A stretch of DNA of 57,820 bases from Atribacterota bacterium (lineage in GTDB: Bacteria; Atribacterota; Phoenicimicrobiia; Phoenicimicrobiales; Phoenicimicrobiaceae): NCBI GenBank assembly GCA_030605615.1, contig JAUWHZ010000027.1, positions 1 through 57,820 of the forward strand. Direction: 5' to 3'. Below are positions 8,634 through 18,524 of the stretch, one piece after another; position 1 is the stretch's first letter; each line of letters opens with the position of its first letter. The position numbers and the translations under genes were made by a program. The notes under the pieces were generated by a model. The model was not told where the DNA came from. It was given only the letters and a program-made list of their open reading frames with translations, and made no database searches.

Positions 8634-10241
8634 ATGTCTGAATTTGGAATAACATACAAGATTATAGGTATTGTTGTAGCAAGTGCACTGATGATTATCC
8701 TGGGGAGAGTCGATAAAAAGAAAAAACTTTCTACAGGAAATAAGCTTATATTCCAGATCCTGATTTCTCTAATTGTAATATATTCCGGGGTTAAAATAGA
8801 ATTTTTAAGAGATCCTTCCTCATCCGGCGGGTATCTTTATCTTAACTTTTTAACCATACCTCTGACCATAATCTGGTTAATGAGCATTACTAACTCTATA
8901 GGTCAGGTGGATGAATGGGGAGAGATCACCCCTTATATTATTTTCATTGCTTCTTTAACTTTTTTAGCCGTTTCCCTAATTCAAAGACAAGGGTTAATTT
9001 TGGCAGAAGTTTTGTCTTTAATTTTGGCAGCAGTATCGTTTATTTTTATCAGATACCTGCCACGGAGAAAATTCTCTTCTTATTATATGTCTTTTGGATT
9101 TATATTAGCCATTATTGCTATTGTTGGTGTATTAAAAAGCACAGCTGCTTTAACTCTATTAATACCCCTTTTAATATTGGGGGTTCCACTTATTGATTTT
9201 TCTTATTCTATTGTGGCGGCTTATGCCCGCCCAGAAGTTCAAGGTCAGGGAGATTATCCCTCATTTTCAGAGAGTAGATTGCGACAAAAGTTACAATCTT
9301 ATGGCTTTTCTCCCAGAGGGGCTAATTTAACTATTATCGGTTCATCTCTATATTTAAGTTTTTCTGCCCTGATAATTTCAATAAACCAAAATCTCTATCT
9401 TTTAGTAGTGTTGGTAGTTTTTGGTGGATTAGTTTTTGAATTATTGACAAAACAGGTTAAATTAGGAGAAATAATCATAGGGGAGGATACTTCTAATCAT
9501 CGAGTTAGACTTTTTCAGGTAGGTATTGACCAGATAGATAATCAAAAGACTATTCAAAAGATCGAAGAATTTGTGATTTCTAAAAAACCTCACCTGGTGG
9601 TTACACCAGATACACTGGCTATATTGCGAGCAAGGAGAGATCCGGAATATCATGCTATATTAAAATCTGCTGATTTGATTACCCCTGATGGAGCAGGTAT
9701 TTTATGGGCCACCACGACCCTAAATTATCCTTTGACTGAAAGGGTAACTGGAATCGATATAATAAACAATATATGCCAATTAGCAATAAAGAAAGGGTAT
9801 TCTCTATATTTATTAGGTGCTTCTCCCGGCGTAGCAGAAGAAGCATCCCTAAACTTAACCAGACATTATCCCGGATTAAAGATTGTGGGAAGTCATCATG
9901 GTTATTTTGCTCCCCAAGGAGAAGTAGAGATTGTTAGAGAGATTAAAGAGAAGAGACCAGATATATTATTGGTAGGAATGGGTATGCCCAAACAAGAGAA
10001 ATGGATTGCTAAAAATTTAAACAAATTAAATGTTTCAGTATGTATGGGGGTAGGCGGCAGTTTTGATGTTATTTCCGGGAGGATACCGCGTGCACCACTA
10101 TGGATGCAAAAACATGGAATGGAATGGATTTATAGATCAATTAAGCAACCAAAGAGGGTTTTTTGGGTCTTAGCTCTTTTTTATTTTATCTGGTTGGTAG
10201 TTTTAGGAAAGATAGTATTTACTTTAAAAGAAGCGGATTAA
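8634..10241 (+). CDS. WecG/TagA/CpsF glycosyltransferase fused to an N-terminal degenerate MraY/TagO-like membrane domain
   Basis: C-terminus LVTPDTLAILRARRDPEYHAILKSADLITPDGAGIL...GVGGSFDVISGRIPRAPLWMQKHGMEWIYRSIKQPKR; N-terminus IWLMSITNSIGQVDEWGEI and SFSESRLRQKLQSYGFSPRGA align with TagO motifs. Confidence 0.88.
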   Translation: MSEFGITYKIIGIVVASALMIILGRVDKKKKLSTGNKLIFQILISLIVIYSGVKIEFLRDPSSSGGYLYLNFLTIPLTIIWLMSITNSIGQVDEWGEITPYIIFIASLTFLAVSLIQRQGLILAEVLSLILAAVSFIFIRYLPRRKFSSYYMSFGFILAIIAIVGVLKSTAALTLLIPLLILGVPLIDFSYSIVAAYARPEVQGQGDYPSFSESRLRQKLQSYGFSPRGANLTIIGSSLYLSFSALIISINQNLYLLVVLVVFGGLVFELLTKQVKLGEIIIGEDTSNHRVRLFQVGIDQIDNQKTIQKIEEFVISKKPHLVVTPDTLAILRARRDPEYHAILKSADLITPDGAGILWATTTLNYPLTERVTGIDIINNICQLAIKKGYSLYLLGASPGVAEEASLNLTRHYPGLKIVGSHHGYFAPQGEVEIVREIKEKRPDILLVGMGMPKQEKWIAKNLNKLNVSVCMGVGGSFDVISGRIPRAPLWMQKHGMEWIYRSIKQPKRVFWVLALFYFIWLVVLGKIVFTLKEAD

Positions 10242-10452
10242 TACTAAATAAACAATAATTAGTCAAAAAATAATTATAAAAAGTAAAAGATATTAATTAT
10301 TTGAAAAAGTACTGATAATAATAATTTTAACAGGATTAATCTTTCTGTCCTCTTAATCTTAAATGTTTAAATTGTTACCCCAATTCAATATACCAAAGAC
10401 AGCTGTCACCCTTCATAAAGCACCGTTTTAGTTGATAAATTTTAGGAGATGA

Positions 10453-10932
10453 ATGATGAAAACATACCTGAAAATTGGAATAATTGTAGCTGCCTTATTA
10501 ATTCAACTCACCCTTATTAATTTATTTACCATTCAGGGCCTGAAACCTGATTTAATATTATTAGTGGTGATAGTTTTTTCTCTGTTACAAGGGGCAGAAG
10601 AGGGGACTATTTTTGGATTTGCGTCTGGTCTTTTGCAGGATATTTTTTCCACTGGACTATTAGGTGTAAATGCCCTGGTTAAGACTGTAATAGGTTTTAT
10701 CTGTGGAATTTTAAAAGTAAGGATATTTGCTGAACATATCTTATTTATTATTCCCGTAATAACTTTTATAGTTTCGATTGGCCAGAGCATATTAATATTT
10801 TTGGTACTCCATGCTTTTGGGGTTGAATACAGTTTAGTTTGGAGCTTGAAACAAGTAGCCCTCCCCGAGGCTTTATATAACAGCCTATTATCACCTTTTA
10901 TTTTTCTAGCCGTAAAAAGAATCTTAAAGTAA
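10453..10932 (+). CDS. mreD: Rod shape-determining protein MreD
   Basis: 159-aa multi-TM protein, GLKPDLILLVVIVFSLLQGAEEGTIFGFASGLLQDIFSTGLLGVNAL; near PBP2 and RodA genes. Confidence 0.85.
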   Translation: MMKTYLKIGIIVAALLIQLTLINLFTIQGLKPDLILLVVIVFSLLQGAEEGTIFGFASGLLQDIFSTGLLGVNALVKTVIGFICGILKVRIFAEHILFIIPVITFIVSIGQSILIFLVLHAFGVEYSLVWSLKQVALPEALYNSLLSPFIFLAVKRILK

Positions 10933-10974
10933 AAAATGTAAAAAAAAGTGCCTGGCACAAAATTTTACATTTTT
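10932..10974. repeat. REP element, outer arms complementary (TGTAAAA/TTTTACA) with internal A/A mismatch
   Basis: AAAAATGTAAAAAAAAGTGCCTGGCACAAAATTTTACATTTTT. Confidence 0.85.
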
Positions 10975-10998
10975 GAAAAAAGAATTAATAGAGAAAAG

Positions 10999-11874
10999 AT
11001 GATAAAATATAAATATAATAGATGTTTATGGTTGATAATAATAACAGTATTTGTACTTGTGCTTTTAGCCGGGGTTATACCGGTTAGAGCAGAAGTGGGA
11101 GCACCCTTATCAGAAGAGAAGATCGGGGTAGTAGTTACTATCATCCCTTTAGCTGATTTTGTAGAGCAAGTGGGTAAGGATAAGGTGGGAGAAGTTACAG
11201 TTATGGTACCTTCAGGGGCTAACCCTCATACTTATGAGCCGACACCTGTTCAACTCAAAAGGATTAGTCAAGCCCAATTATATGTCAAAGTGGGGTCTGG
11301 AGTAGACTTTGAATTAGCCTGGATGGACAAAATAAGGGTGATAAATAAAGAAATGTTAATTTGTGATTCTTCACAGGGTATTAAGCTGATAAACCAGGAT
11401 CCCCATATATGGCTTTCTCCCCGAAATGCTAAAATTATGGTACAAAATATTTACCAGGCCTTAGCTGAAATTGACCCATATAGCCGAGAGTATTTTGAGA
11501 GAAATGCAATAGAATTTATTAAAAATTTAGACAGGCTGGATGAGGAGATTAGAATTCAATTTATTAGGATGGAGAATAAAACATTTTTATCTTACCACCC
11601 TTCTTGGAATTATTTTGCTAAGGATTATAGCCTTATTCAGTTAGCAATTGAAGATGAAGGTAAGGAGCCGAGCGCTGCCTATTTAGCCCATATAATAGAT
11701 CAAGCGAGAACTTACCATATATCTATTATCTTAGTCTCACCACAATTTAATATTAAAAGTGCCGAGGTGGTAGCTAAAGAAATAGGGATTGAGATTATAG
11801 TAATTGATCCATTATCTCAGGATTATATAAAAAATCTTAAAAAATTAGCCGATGAAATGGTTGGCAATGGGTGA
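10999..11874 (+). CDS. Metal ABC transporter substrate-binding protein (ZnuA-like)
   Basis: PSGANPHTYEPTPVQLKRISQAQLYVKVG, DPHIWLSPRNAKIM, FLSYHPSWNYFAKDY; ATG 10999 preferred because residues 1-17 of the longer ORF are REP-proximal. Confidence 0.88.
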   Translation: MIKYKYNRCLWLIIITVFVLVLLAGVIPVRAEVGAPLSEEKIGVVVTIIPLADFVEQVGKDKVGEVTVMVPSGANPHTYEPTPVQLKRISQAQLYVKVGSGVDFELAWMDKIRVINKEMLICDSSQGIKLINQDPHIWLSPRNAKIMVQNIYQALAEIDPYSREYFERNAIEFIKNLDRLDEEIRIQFIRMENKTFLSYHPSWNYFAKDYSLIQLAIEDEGKEPSAAYLAHIIDQARTYHISIILVSPQFNIKSAEVVAKEIGIEIIVIDPLSQDYIKNLKKLADEMVGNG

Positions 11875-11884
11875 TGAATAGATA

Positions 11885-12679
11885 ATGAATCTGGATAATA
11901 AAAATCAAAAGAATAAAAACCAAGAAACTATAATAGAAGTTATAAATTTAAAAAATGTCTGGGTAGATTATGATGATATTGTTGTGTTAGAAGATATAAA
12001 TCTTTCTATATACCAACATGAGTTTTTAGGAATAATAGGACCTAATGGTGGGGGCAAGACCACTTTGCTTAAAGTTGTCCTCGGTTTAGTTCAACCCAGC
12101 AAGGGAGAGGTTAATATTTTAGGGGTAAAGCCAGAAGAGGGCAGGGGATATGTTGGTTATGTTCCACAACACTGTCTTTTTGATCGAGGATTTCCTATAA
12201 GCGTTTGGGAGGTAGTATTGACAGGAAGATTGGGTAAGGGTAAATATTACAAGGCCTATAATAAAGTAGATAAACAAAAGGCACAAGATGTACTTGACCT
12301 TGTCGGAATGTCAGAATTTAAAGGGAAACAGATAGGAAAACTTTCTGAAGGTCAACAAAAACGTGTTTTCATTGCCCGAGCCTTAGTGACTGACCCTAAG
12401 ATTTTGCTGCTTGACGAGCCTTTGGCGAGTATCGATACTCCCTTGCAAACAGAATTTTATGAAATATTAGATAAGTTAAAAGAAAAGATGGCTATTATTT
12501 TGGTTACTCATGACCTTAGTGCAGTCTCGGTTTATGTGGATAAGATCGCCTGTCTAAATCGAAGGCTTTTTTATCATAATTCCAAGGAGATAAGTGTAAA
12601 AGATTTAGAAGAGACTTATCGTTGTCCGGTAGACCTGATCGCCCACGGTATTCCCCACCGGGTATTGAAAAAACATTAA
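11885..12679 (+). CDS. Metal ABC transporter ATP-binding protein (ZnuC-like)
   Basis: Walker A GPNGGGKTT, LSEGQQKRVFIARAL signature, LLLDEPLASID. Confidence 0.93.
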   Translation: MNLDNKNQKNKNQETIIEVINLKNVWVDYDDIVVLEDINLSIYQHEFLGIIGPNGGGKTTLLKVVLGLVQPSKGEVNILGVKPEEGRGYVGYVPQHCLFDRGFPISVWEVVLTGRLGKGKYYKAYNKVDKQKAQDVLDLVGMSEFKGKQIGKLSEGQQKRVFIARALVTDPKILLLDEPLASIDTPLQTEFYEILDKLKEKMAIILVTHDLSAVSVYVDKIACLNRRLFYHNSKEISVKDLEETYRCPVDLIAHGIPHRVLKKH

Positions 12680-12765
12680 AAATAATAAAAGATAAAAATC
12701 AATAGAAAAAAGAAAAAAATTAGAAAACTCGAAATTTAAATTAAAATTTAAAGGTAACAAAAAGA

Positions 12766-13593
12766 ATGATGGACATTTTCCAGTATGAGTTTATGAGAAA
12801 TGCCTTATTAGCCATATTATTAGCTAGTATTGCTTGTGGGATTGTGGGTGTTTATGTGGTAGTAAAAAGGATTGTCTTTATAAGTGGAGGGATTGCCCAC
12901 GCCTCTTTTGGAGGTATCGGGTTAGGATATTTTTTAGGTATAAATCCTATTTGGGGTTTAATACCTTTTAGCATTACCTCTGCTCTGGTTATGGGATTGA
13001 TAAGTAAACGTACCAAGATACCAGAGGATACCGCTATTGGAATATTATGGGCACTGGGAGTATCCTTGGGGATTATCTTTATTGGCTTGAGTCCAGGTTA
13101 TGCCCCAGACCTTTTCAGTTATCTTTTTGGTAATATATTAACGGTGACTTCGGCTGATTTAATGGTAATGTTGGTCTTAGATTTAGTGATAATTAAAGTA
13201 GTATTTCTGTTTTATAAAGAATTTTTAGCCCTATCTTTTGATGATGAATTTGCTACAGTAGTGGGAATTCCAACCGAGAAACTGTATCTTCTTCTTTTAT
13301 GTTTGATTGCCCTGACTGTAGTAGTACTGATGAGAGTGGTAGGCATTATTTTAGTAATTGCTTTATTAACCATTCCTGCAGCGATAAGCAAGCAGTTTAC
13401 TGCCAATCTAAAGAAGATGATGTTTATTTCTGTCCTTCTTAGCGCAATCTTTGGTATAATGGGCTTAGTCCTGTCTTATCAGTTTAATTTAGCATCTGGG
13501 GCGACAATAGTGATGGTCTCAGGGATTGGGTTTATGCTTTCCTGGCTTTATAAATATAAATATAAAAAATGTAAAATACAGGTAAATAGATGA
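12766..13593 (+). CDS. Metal ABC transporter permease (ZnuB-like, ABC-3 family)
   Basis: Multi-[45 protein letters not shown]. Confidence 0.9.
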   Translation: MMDIFQYEFMRNALLAILLASIACGIVGVYVVVKRIVFISGGIAHASFGGIGLGYFLGINPIWGLIPFSITSALVMGLISKRTKIPEDTAIGILWALGVSLGIIFIGLSPGYAPDLFSYLFGNILTVTSADLMVMLVLDLVIIKVVFLFYKEFLALSFDDEFATVVGIPTEKLYLLLLCLIALTVVVLMRVVGIILVIALLTIPAAISKQFTANLKKMMFISVLLSAIFGIMGLVLSYQFNLASGATIVMVSGIGFMLSWLYKYKYKKCKIQVNR

Positions 13594-13599
13594 TTATAG

Positions 13600-13666
13600 A
13601 TGATCCTGGTATCAAACTTTATCAAAAGGGAAACAAAAGTGCCTGGCACTTTTGTTTCCCTTTTGA
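13600..13666. repeat. Composite REP: GATCCTGGTATCAAACTTTATC flank plus 45-nt palindrome (13622-13666) with GGGAAAC arms
   Basis: TCAAAAGGGAAACAAAAGTGCCTGGCACTTTTGTTTCCCTTTTGA. Confidence 0.93.
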
Positions 13667-13681
13667 AATTGAGGAGAAAAT

Positions 13682-15445
13682 ATGAAGGAATCTTCTACTG
13701 TTCCGGAAGATGTGAAACAGCGACTAAATTGGGTATTAATATTTATTATTATATGCTTTTCTGTTTTAGTTATTAGTCTGTGGTATCTACAAATGATTAA
13801 AGGAGAAGAACTTAGTAAAAGGGCAGTAGAAAATTGCATTCGTTCATTAGTCGAAGATGCTCCTCGGGGGAATATTTATGACCGTTATGGAGAGATGTTA
13901 GTGACCAATCGGCCAGCGGTGATAGTTTCGATAATTCCGGCGGAGGTTGATAATTTAAAAGAATTAAGTAAAAGATTAAGTAAAATAATTGGCCTTTCCG
14001 AGGAAGTTATTGAGCAAAAAGTAAAAAAATATACGGATAATCCCTTTAAGCCAGTAAAGATTTTAGATGATTGTAGGAAAGATAAAATAATTGAAATCGA
14101 AGAGAGAAAAAGTGAACTAAAGGGAGTGGTTTTAGAGGTTCAACCCAGGAGGAATTATCTTTATCACGAATTAGCAGCTCATAGCTTGGGGCATGTGGGA
14201 GAAATAGATAAAGAAGAGTTGCAAAGATTGGGTAACCCCAAATTCCAGGGAGGAGATATAATCGGCAAAACCGGGCTGGAGAAGTATTATGATGACATTT
14301 TAAGAGGAGAAAAAGGAGGAAAAGAAGTTGAGGTCGATGCCTTGGGCCGAGAAATAGCTCTGCTATTACATCGGAAACCTGTACCAGGCAAAGATTTGGT
14401 TCTAACTATTGATAGAGATCTACAACTCTACGGAGAAAATTTACTTTACGGAAAAAGAGGGTCTATTATAGTAAGTAACCCTTATAATGGCGAGATATTA
14501 GCTTTAGTTAATAGACCTTCTTTTAATCCTAATTTATTTGTCAGTGGAATTTCTTATCCTGATTGGGAGAGACTTTCTTCAGACCCCGATTATCCTTTAA
14601 CCAACCGGAGTGTCCAGGGTGTCTATGCCCCTGGTTCAATATTTAAAGTAGTTACTGCCATAGCTGCCTTGGAAGAAGGGGTTACCAATAGAAAGAGAAA
14701 AGTCTATTGTTCCGGTACTTTTGAGTTAGCTGATCAGGTTTTTACTTGCTGGAAGGAATTAGGGCATGGTAGTTTAAGCTTTGTCGATGGCATTGCTCAT
14801 TCCTGCAATATTTATTTTTATACAATAGGAAAAGAACTGGGGATTGAAGGATTTAGTAAATATATGCATAAATTTGGATTGGGAGAGAAAGTGGGTATTG
14901 ATTTACCAGCAGAAGCTCTAGGAACAATCCCTTCCTCTGAATGGAAGCAGAGGGAGCATAAACAGATATGGTTTCCTGGTGATACTATAAATCTTTCCAT
15001 AGGTCAGGGATATCTTTTATTAACTCCTTTACAGATTCACAGTATTATTTGTGCGGTGACTACAGAAGGGGAGATTTACCGATTACATCTGGTAAAAGAG
15101 ATAATTTCTCCTGATGGGGAAACAATTAAAGAAATTACGCCAGAAGTTTACCGGAAAGTAGATATTTCTACCAGCACTTTTCGAACTGTTAAGGAGGGAT
15201 TAAGAGCTACTATATTAAAAGGAACGGGTTGGCGGGCAAATGTTAAGGAACTATCGATAGCTGGTAAAACCGGAACAGCGCAAAACCCCCAAGGAGAAAC
15301 CCATGCTTGGTTTATGGGATTTGCCCCTTATGAGAATCCCGAAGTTTGCATCACCATTTTTATAGAAAATGGGGGAGAAGGGGGAGAAATAGCTGCCCCC
15401 ATAGCCCGCGCCATGCTGGAGAAATATTTTAATACCCAAAAATAA
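13682..15445 (+). CDS. mrdA: Penicillin-binding protein 2 (MrdA-like transpeptidase)
   Basis: DAPRGNIYDRYGEMLVTNRPA, APGSIFKVVTAIAALE (SxxK), SCN, AGKTGTAQNP (KTG). Confidence 0.92.
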   Translation: MKESSTVPEDVKQRLNWVLIFIIICFSVLVISLWYLQMIKGEELSKRAVENCIRSLVEDAPRGNIYDRYGEMLVTNRPAVIVSIIPAEVDNLKELSKRLSKIIGLSEEVIEQKVKKYTDNPFKPVKILDDCRKDKIIEIEERKSELKGVVLEVQPRRNYLYHELAAHSLGHVGEIDKEELQRLGNPKFQGGDIIGKTGLEKYYDDILRGEKGGKEVEVDALGREIALLLHRKPVPGKDLVLTIDRDLQLYGENLLYGKRGSIIVSNPYNGEILALVNRPSFNPNLFVSGISYPDWERLSSDPDYPLTNRSVQGVYAPGSIFKVVTAIAALEEGVTNRKRKVYCSGTFELADQVFTCWKELGHGSLSFVDGIAHSCNIYFYTIGKELGIEGFSKYMHKFGLGEKVGIDLPAEALGTIPSSEWKQREHKQIWFPGDTINLSIGQGYLLLTPLQIHSIICAVTTEGEIYRLHLVKEIISPDGETIKEITPEVYRKVDISTSTFRTVKEGLRATILKGTGWRANVKELSIAGKTGTAQNPQGETHAWFMGFAPYENPEVCITIFIENGGEGGEIAAPIARAMLEKYFNTQK

Positions 15446-15446
15446 A

Positions 15447-15512
15447 AAAAGTTAACCAAAGGTGCCTGGCACCTTTGGTTAACTTTTGGTAAAGTTTGGT
15501 GCCGGGATCCCA
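15447..15512. repeat. Composite REP: 41-nt palindrome (15447-15487) plus GGTAAAGTTTGGTGCCGGGATCCC flank
   Basis: Same palindrome as 2908 and 7418; flank is the reverse complement of the 5148-5175 flank type. Confidence 0.92.
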
Positions 15513-15531
15513 ATTTTTTGGAGGATGGAAG

Positions 15532-16638
15532 TTGAAAGAAAAATTAAGTAAATTAATTGAAAATTTAGACTATACTTTGCTTTTTGCAGTGGTAATCCTC
15601 TGTTTTTATGGCATACTGGTGCTGTATAGCTCAACTCGTATTGAATCTATGGGGGGGGAGCCGTTTTTTTATGTTAAACGGCAGTTCTTATGGATGATAT
15701 TAGGATTTTTATTTTTAACAGTTATACTTTTTATCGATTATCATCAGATAGAAAGGTATTCAACGGTTATTTATTTTGGGGTTATTGTTTTACTAGCAAT
15801 GGTTATAATTTTTGGTAGGTCAACTTATGGAGCAAGACGTTGGTTATCTATAGGACCTTTTGATTTCCAACCCTCTGAATTTGCTAAAATTGCTTTAATA
15901 ATATTTTTAGCGGATTTTTTATCTAAAAACAAACCAAAATTGGATAATTTTTTCTATTATTTACTGCCTTTCGCTTACACTGGGTTATTAATTTTATTGG
16001 TGTTCATGCAACCAGATTTAGGAACCTCTGTAGTATATTTAGCCATTCTTATAATAATGTTATTTACGGTGGGGGTTAAGATAAAATATTTGGTTTTGAC
16101 TTTTATAGCGGCCTTATCCTCTATTCCTGTTTTGTGGCTTATTTTAAAAGAATATCAAAAGAATAGGTTGCTTTTATTTATTAATCCTAATCTGGACCCT
16201 TTAGGGGGTGGCTATAATGTTATCCAATCTAAGATTGCCATTGGTTCTGGTGGCTTTTTAGGGAAGGGACTTTTTAGTGGTTTGCAAAGCCAATTAAAAT
16301 TTCTTCCTGCTCAGCATACAGATTTTATATTTTCTGTAGTGGGAGAAGAGTTAGGTTTTGCGGGAGCTATCTTATTATTAGGACTTTATGCGATTATATT
16401 ATGGAGAGGAACAAGAATAGCTCTTGAGGCAAGAGATTTATTAGGAACTTTGTTGGCTACGGGAGCGGTGGCTTTCCTTTTTTTTCATATAATAGTAAAC
16501 ATTGGAATGGCTATGGGAATGTTGCCAGCTACAGGATTGCCTCTACCTTTTTTAAGTTATGGCGGAAGCTTCATGATTTCTAATTTATTGGCTATAGGGA
16601 TATTGTTAAATGTGGAATTGCACAAGATAAAGTGGTAA
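15532..16638 (+). CDS. rodA: RodA/FtsW/SpoVE family protein
   Basis: SIGPFDFQPSEFAKIALIIFLADFL, GGYNVIQSKIAIGSGGFLGKG, QHTDFIFSVVGEELGF, LPLPFLSYGGS; TTG 15532 follows GGAGG. Confidence 0.92.
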   Translation: MKEKLSKLIENLDYTLLFAVVILCFYGILVLYSSTRIESMGGEPFFYVKRQFLWMILGFLFLTVILFIDYHQIERYSTVIYFGVIVLLAMVIIFGRSTYGARRWLSIGPFDFQPSEFAKIALIIFLADFLSKNKPKLDNFFYYLLPFAYTGLLILLVFMQPDLGTSVVYLAILIIMLFTVGVKIKYLVLTFIAALSSIPVLWLILKEYQKNRLLLFINPNLDPLGGGYNVIQSKIAIGSGGFLGKGLFSGLQSQLKFLPAQHTDFIFSVVGEELGFAGAILLLGLYAIILWRGTRIALEARDLLGTLLATGAVAFLFFHIIVNIGMAMGMLPATGLPLPFLSYGGSFMISNLLAIGILLNVELHKIKW

Positions 16639-16682
16639 GGTGGTTAACTAGTTAACCAATTTGCATTTAGGGAGAGAAGAAT

Positions 16683-18524
16683 TTGGATATAAAGAAAATA
16701 TTATTTGAAGAATTATTAGACAAAGTAGAAAAACCGGGGAGATATACCGGCAAAGAATTTAACGAGATAGTAAAAGAAGAAAATAAATCCGCGGTCAAAA
16801 TAGCTTTAGCCTTTCCTGACCTATATGAAATCGGAATGAGTTATTTAGGATTTAAAATTTTGTACGAAATTATCAATCGAAGAGATGATGCTGTAGCAGA
16901 AAGAATTTTTTCGCCTGCTGTTGATATGGAAAGATTGTTAAGAGAGCGTCAATTACCAGTATTTTCTTTGGAGACCTACCGACCTTTAAATTCATTCGAT
17001 ATAGTAGGCTTTACTATTCAACACGAATTATGCTTTTCTAATATTCTAAATCTACTTGATCTCGGAGGAATCCCCTTAAAATCCGAAGAGAGAAAAGAGG
17101 AAGACCCCCTGGTAATTGCTGGTGGTCCAGGTGCTTTTAATCCCGAACCCTTATACTGCTTTATTGATTTGTTTGTGATTGGAGAAGGGGAAGAGATTAT
17201 TGAGGGGATTATAGAAGTTTACAAAAAATGGAAAGAAGAAAAAGGAAATCGAGCCGATCTTTTAGAAAAATTAGCCCGCTTAGATGGAATTTATATTCCT
17301 TCTCATTATAAGGTGAGTTATTTTGAAGATGGAAAAATAAAATCAATTATACCTAAAAAAGAGGAGTTTATCCCAATAATTAAAAAACGGATGATTTCCA
17401 ATTTTGATCAAGCATCTTATCCTCTTTTTCCCATCGTTCCTAATATAAATGTGGTTCATGATAGAATAACTTTAGAGGTTTTTCGGGGATGTACGCGAGG
17501 GTGCCGTTTTTGCCAGGCGGGGATGATTTACCGTCCAGTAAGAGAGAAGTCAGTCGAGAACTTGATTAAATTAGCTGATGAAATTCTCGCGCATACCGGA
17601 TATGAAGAGATATCTTTGTCTTCTTTGAGTTCGAGCGATTATAGCGAAATAGAGAAATTAATTACCTTATTAGTAGATAGATTTAAGGAAAAGGGAGTAG
17701 GAATTTCCCTCCCCTCTTTAAGGATAGATAGTTTTTCTGTTGGTCTAGCCCAACAGGTGCAGCGGGTTAGAAAAACTGGCCTTACCTTTGCCCCTGAGGT
17801 AGGGACTCAGAGATTAAGAGATGTAATAAATAAAAATGTTCAAGAAGAGGATCTATATTTATCTATAAGAGCAGCTTTTAAGGGCGGCTGGAGAAAGATA
17901 AAACTTTATTTTATGGTAGGATTACCCACCGAGACTGACGAAGATGTGGAGGAAATTATTAGACTGATGAATAAAGTTGATCGCATGGGTAGAGAAATAA
18001 TTGGAAGGAAGATAAATATAAATATTAGCGTATCTGCTTTTGTACCTAAATCTCATACTCCTTTTCAATGGGATGCCCAGGAAGAGAGGGAGGCCTTATC
18101 TAAAAAAATAAGATACTTAAAGAATAAATTAAACTGGAGAAATATTTCCTTTAGTTACCCGGATATTAATCGAAGTTATTTAGAAGCAGTCTTTGCTCGA
18201 GGGGACAGAAGGTTAGGTGAAGTATTGGAAAGAGCTTATTATCTGGGATGTAAATTTGATGCCTGGAGAGAACAGTTTAATTTTGAAGCCTGGCAAAAGG
18301 CCTTTGCGGAGAGTGGACTTTCTATGGAATTTTATGCTAATCGAGTGCGGAAAGATGATGAGATTTTACCCTGGGACCATATCTCTTGTGGAGTTAAAAA
18401 AGAATATCTGCTTAAAGAGAAAGAAAAAGCCTTAAATGGGGAGACGACCCCTGATTGTCGATTTGATTCCTGCACTTCCTGCGGAGCCTGTGAAAGGAAG
18501 GATTTAATAATTTGGAACGATTAA
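16683..18524 (+). CDS. B12-binding-like radical SAM protein (TIGR03960 family)
   Basis: FRGCTRGCRFCQAGMIYRPVREKSVENL; TTG start; linked to a TIGR03936 partner. Confidence 0.9.
   Translation: MDIKKILFEELLDKVEKPGRYTGKEFNEIVKEENKSAVKIALAFPDLYEIGMSYLGFKILYEIINRRDDAVAERIFSPAVDMERLLRERQLPVFSLETYRPLNSFDIVGFTIQHELCFSNILNLLDLGGIPLKSEERKEEDPLVIAGGPGAFNPEPLYCFIDLFVIGEGEEIIEGIIEVYKKWKEEKGNRADLLEKLARLDGIYIPSHYKVSYFEDGKIKSIIPKKEEFIPIIKKRMISNFDQASYPLFPIVPNINVVHDRITLEVFRGCTRGCRFCQAGMIYRPVREKSVENLIKLADEILAHTGYEEISLSSLSSSDYSEIEKLITLLVDRFKEKGVGISLPSLRIDSFSVGLAQQVQRVRKTGLTFAPEVGTQRLRDVINKNVQEEDLYLSIRAAFKGGWRKIKLYFMVGLPTETDEDVEEIIRLMNKVDRMGREIIGRKININISVSAFVPKSHTPFQWDAQEEREALSKKIRYLKNKLNWRNISFSYPDINRSYLEAVFARGDRRLGEVLERAYYLGCKFDAWREQFNFEAWQKAFAESGLSMEFYANRVRKDDEILPWDHISCGVKKEYLLKEKEKALNGETTPDCRFDSCTSCGACERKDLIIWND

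Noticed and set aside
10533-10958. Minus-strand 141-aa ORF starting MPGTFFYIFYF
   Set aside because: Start is the REP palindrome read in reverse and the rest is antisense to mreD; a REP-generated start codon, not a gene.
13612-13839. Minus-strand 75-aa ORF overlapping the REP and start of mrdA
   Set aside because: Antisense to the RBS and N-terminus of PBP2, with REP-derived C-terminus (KGNKSARHFCFPFDKV).
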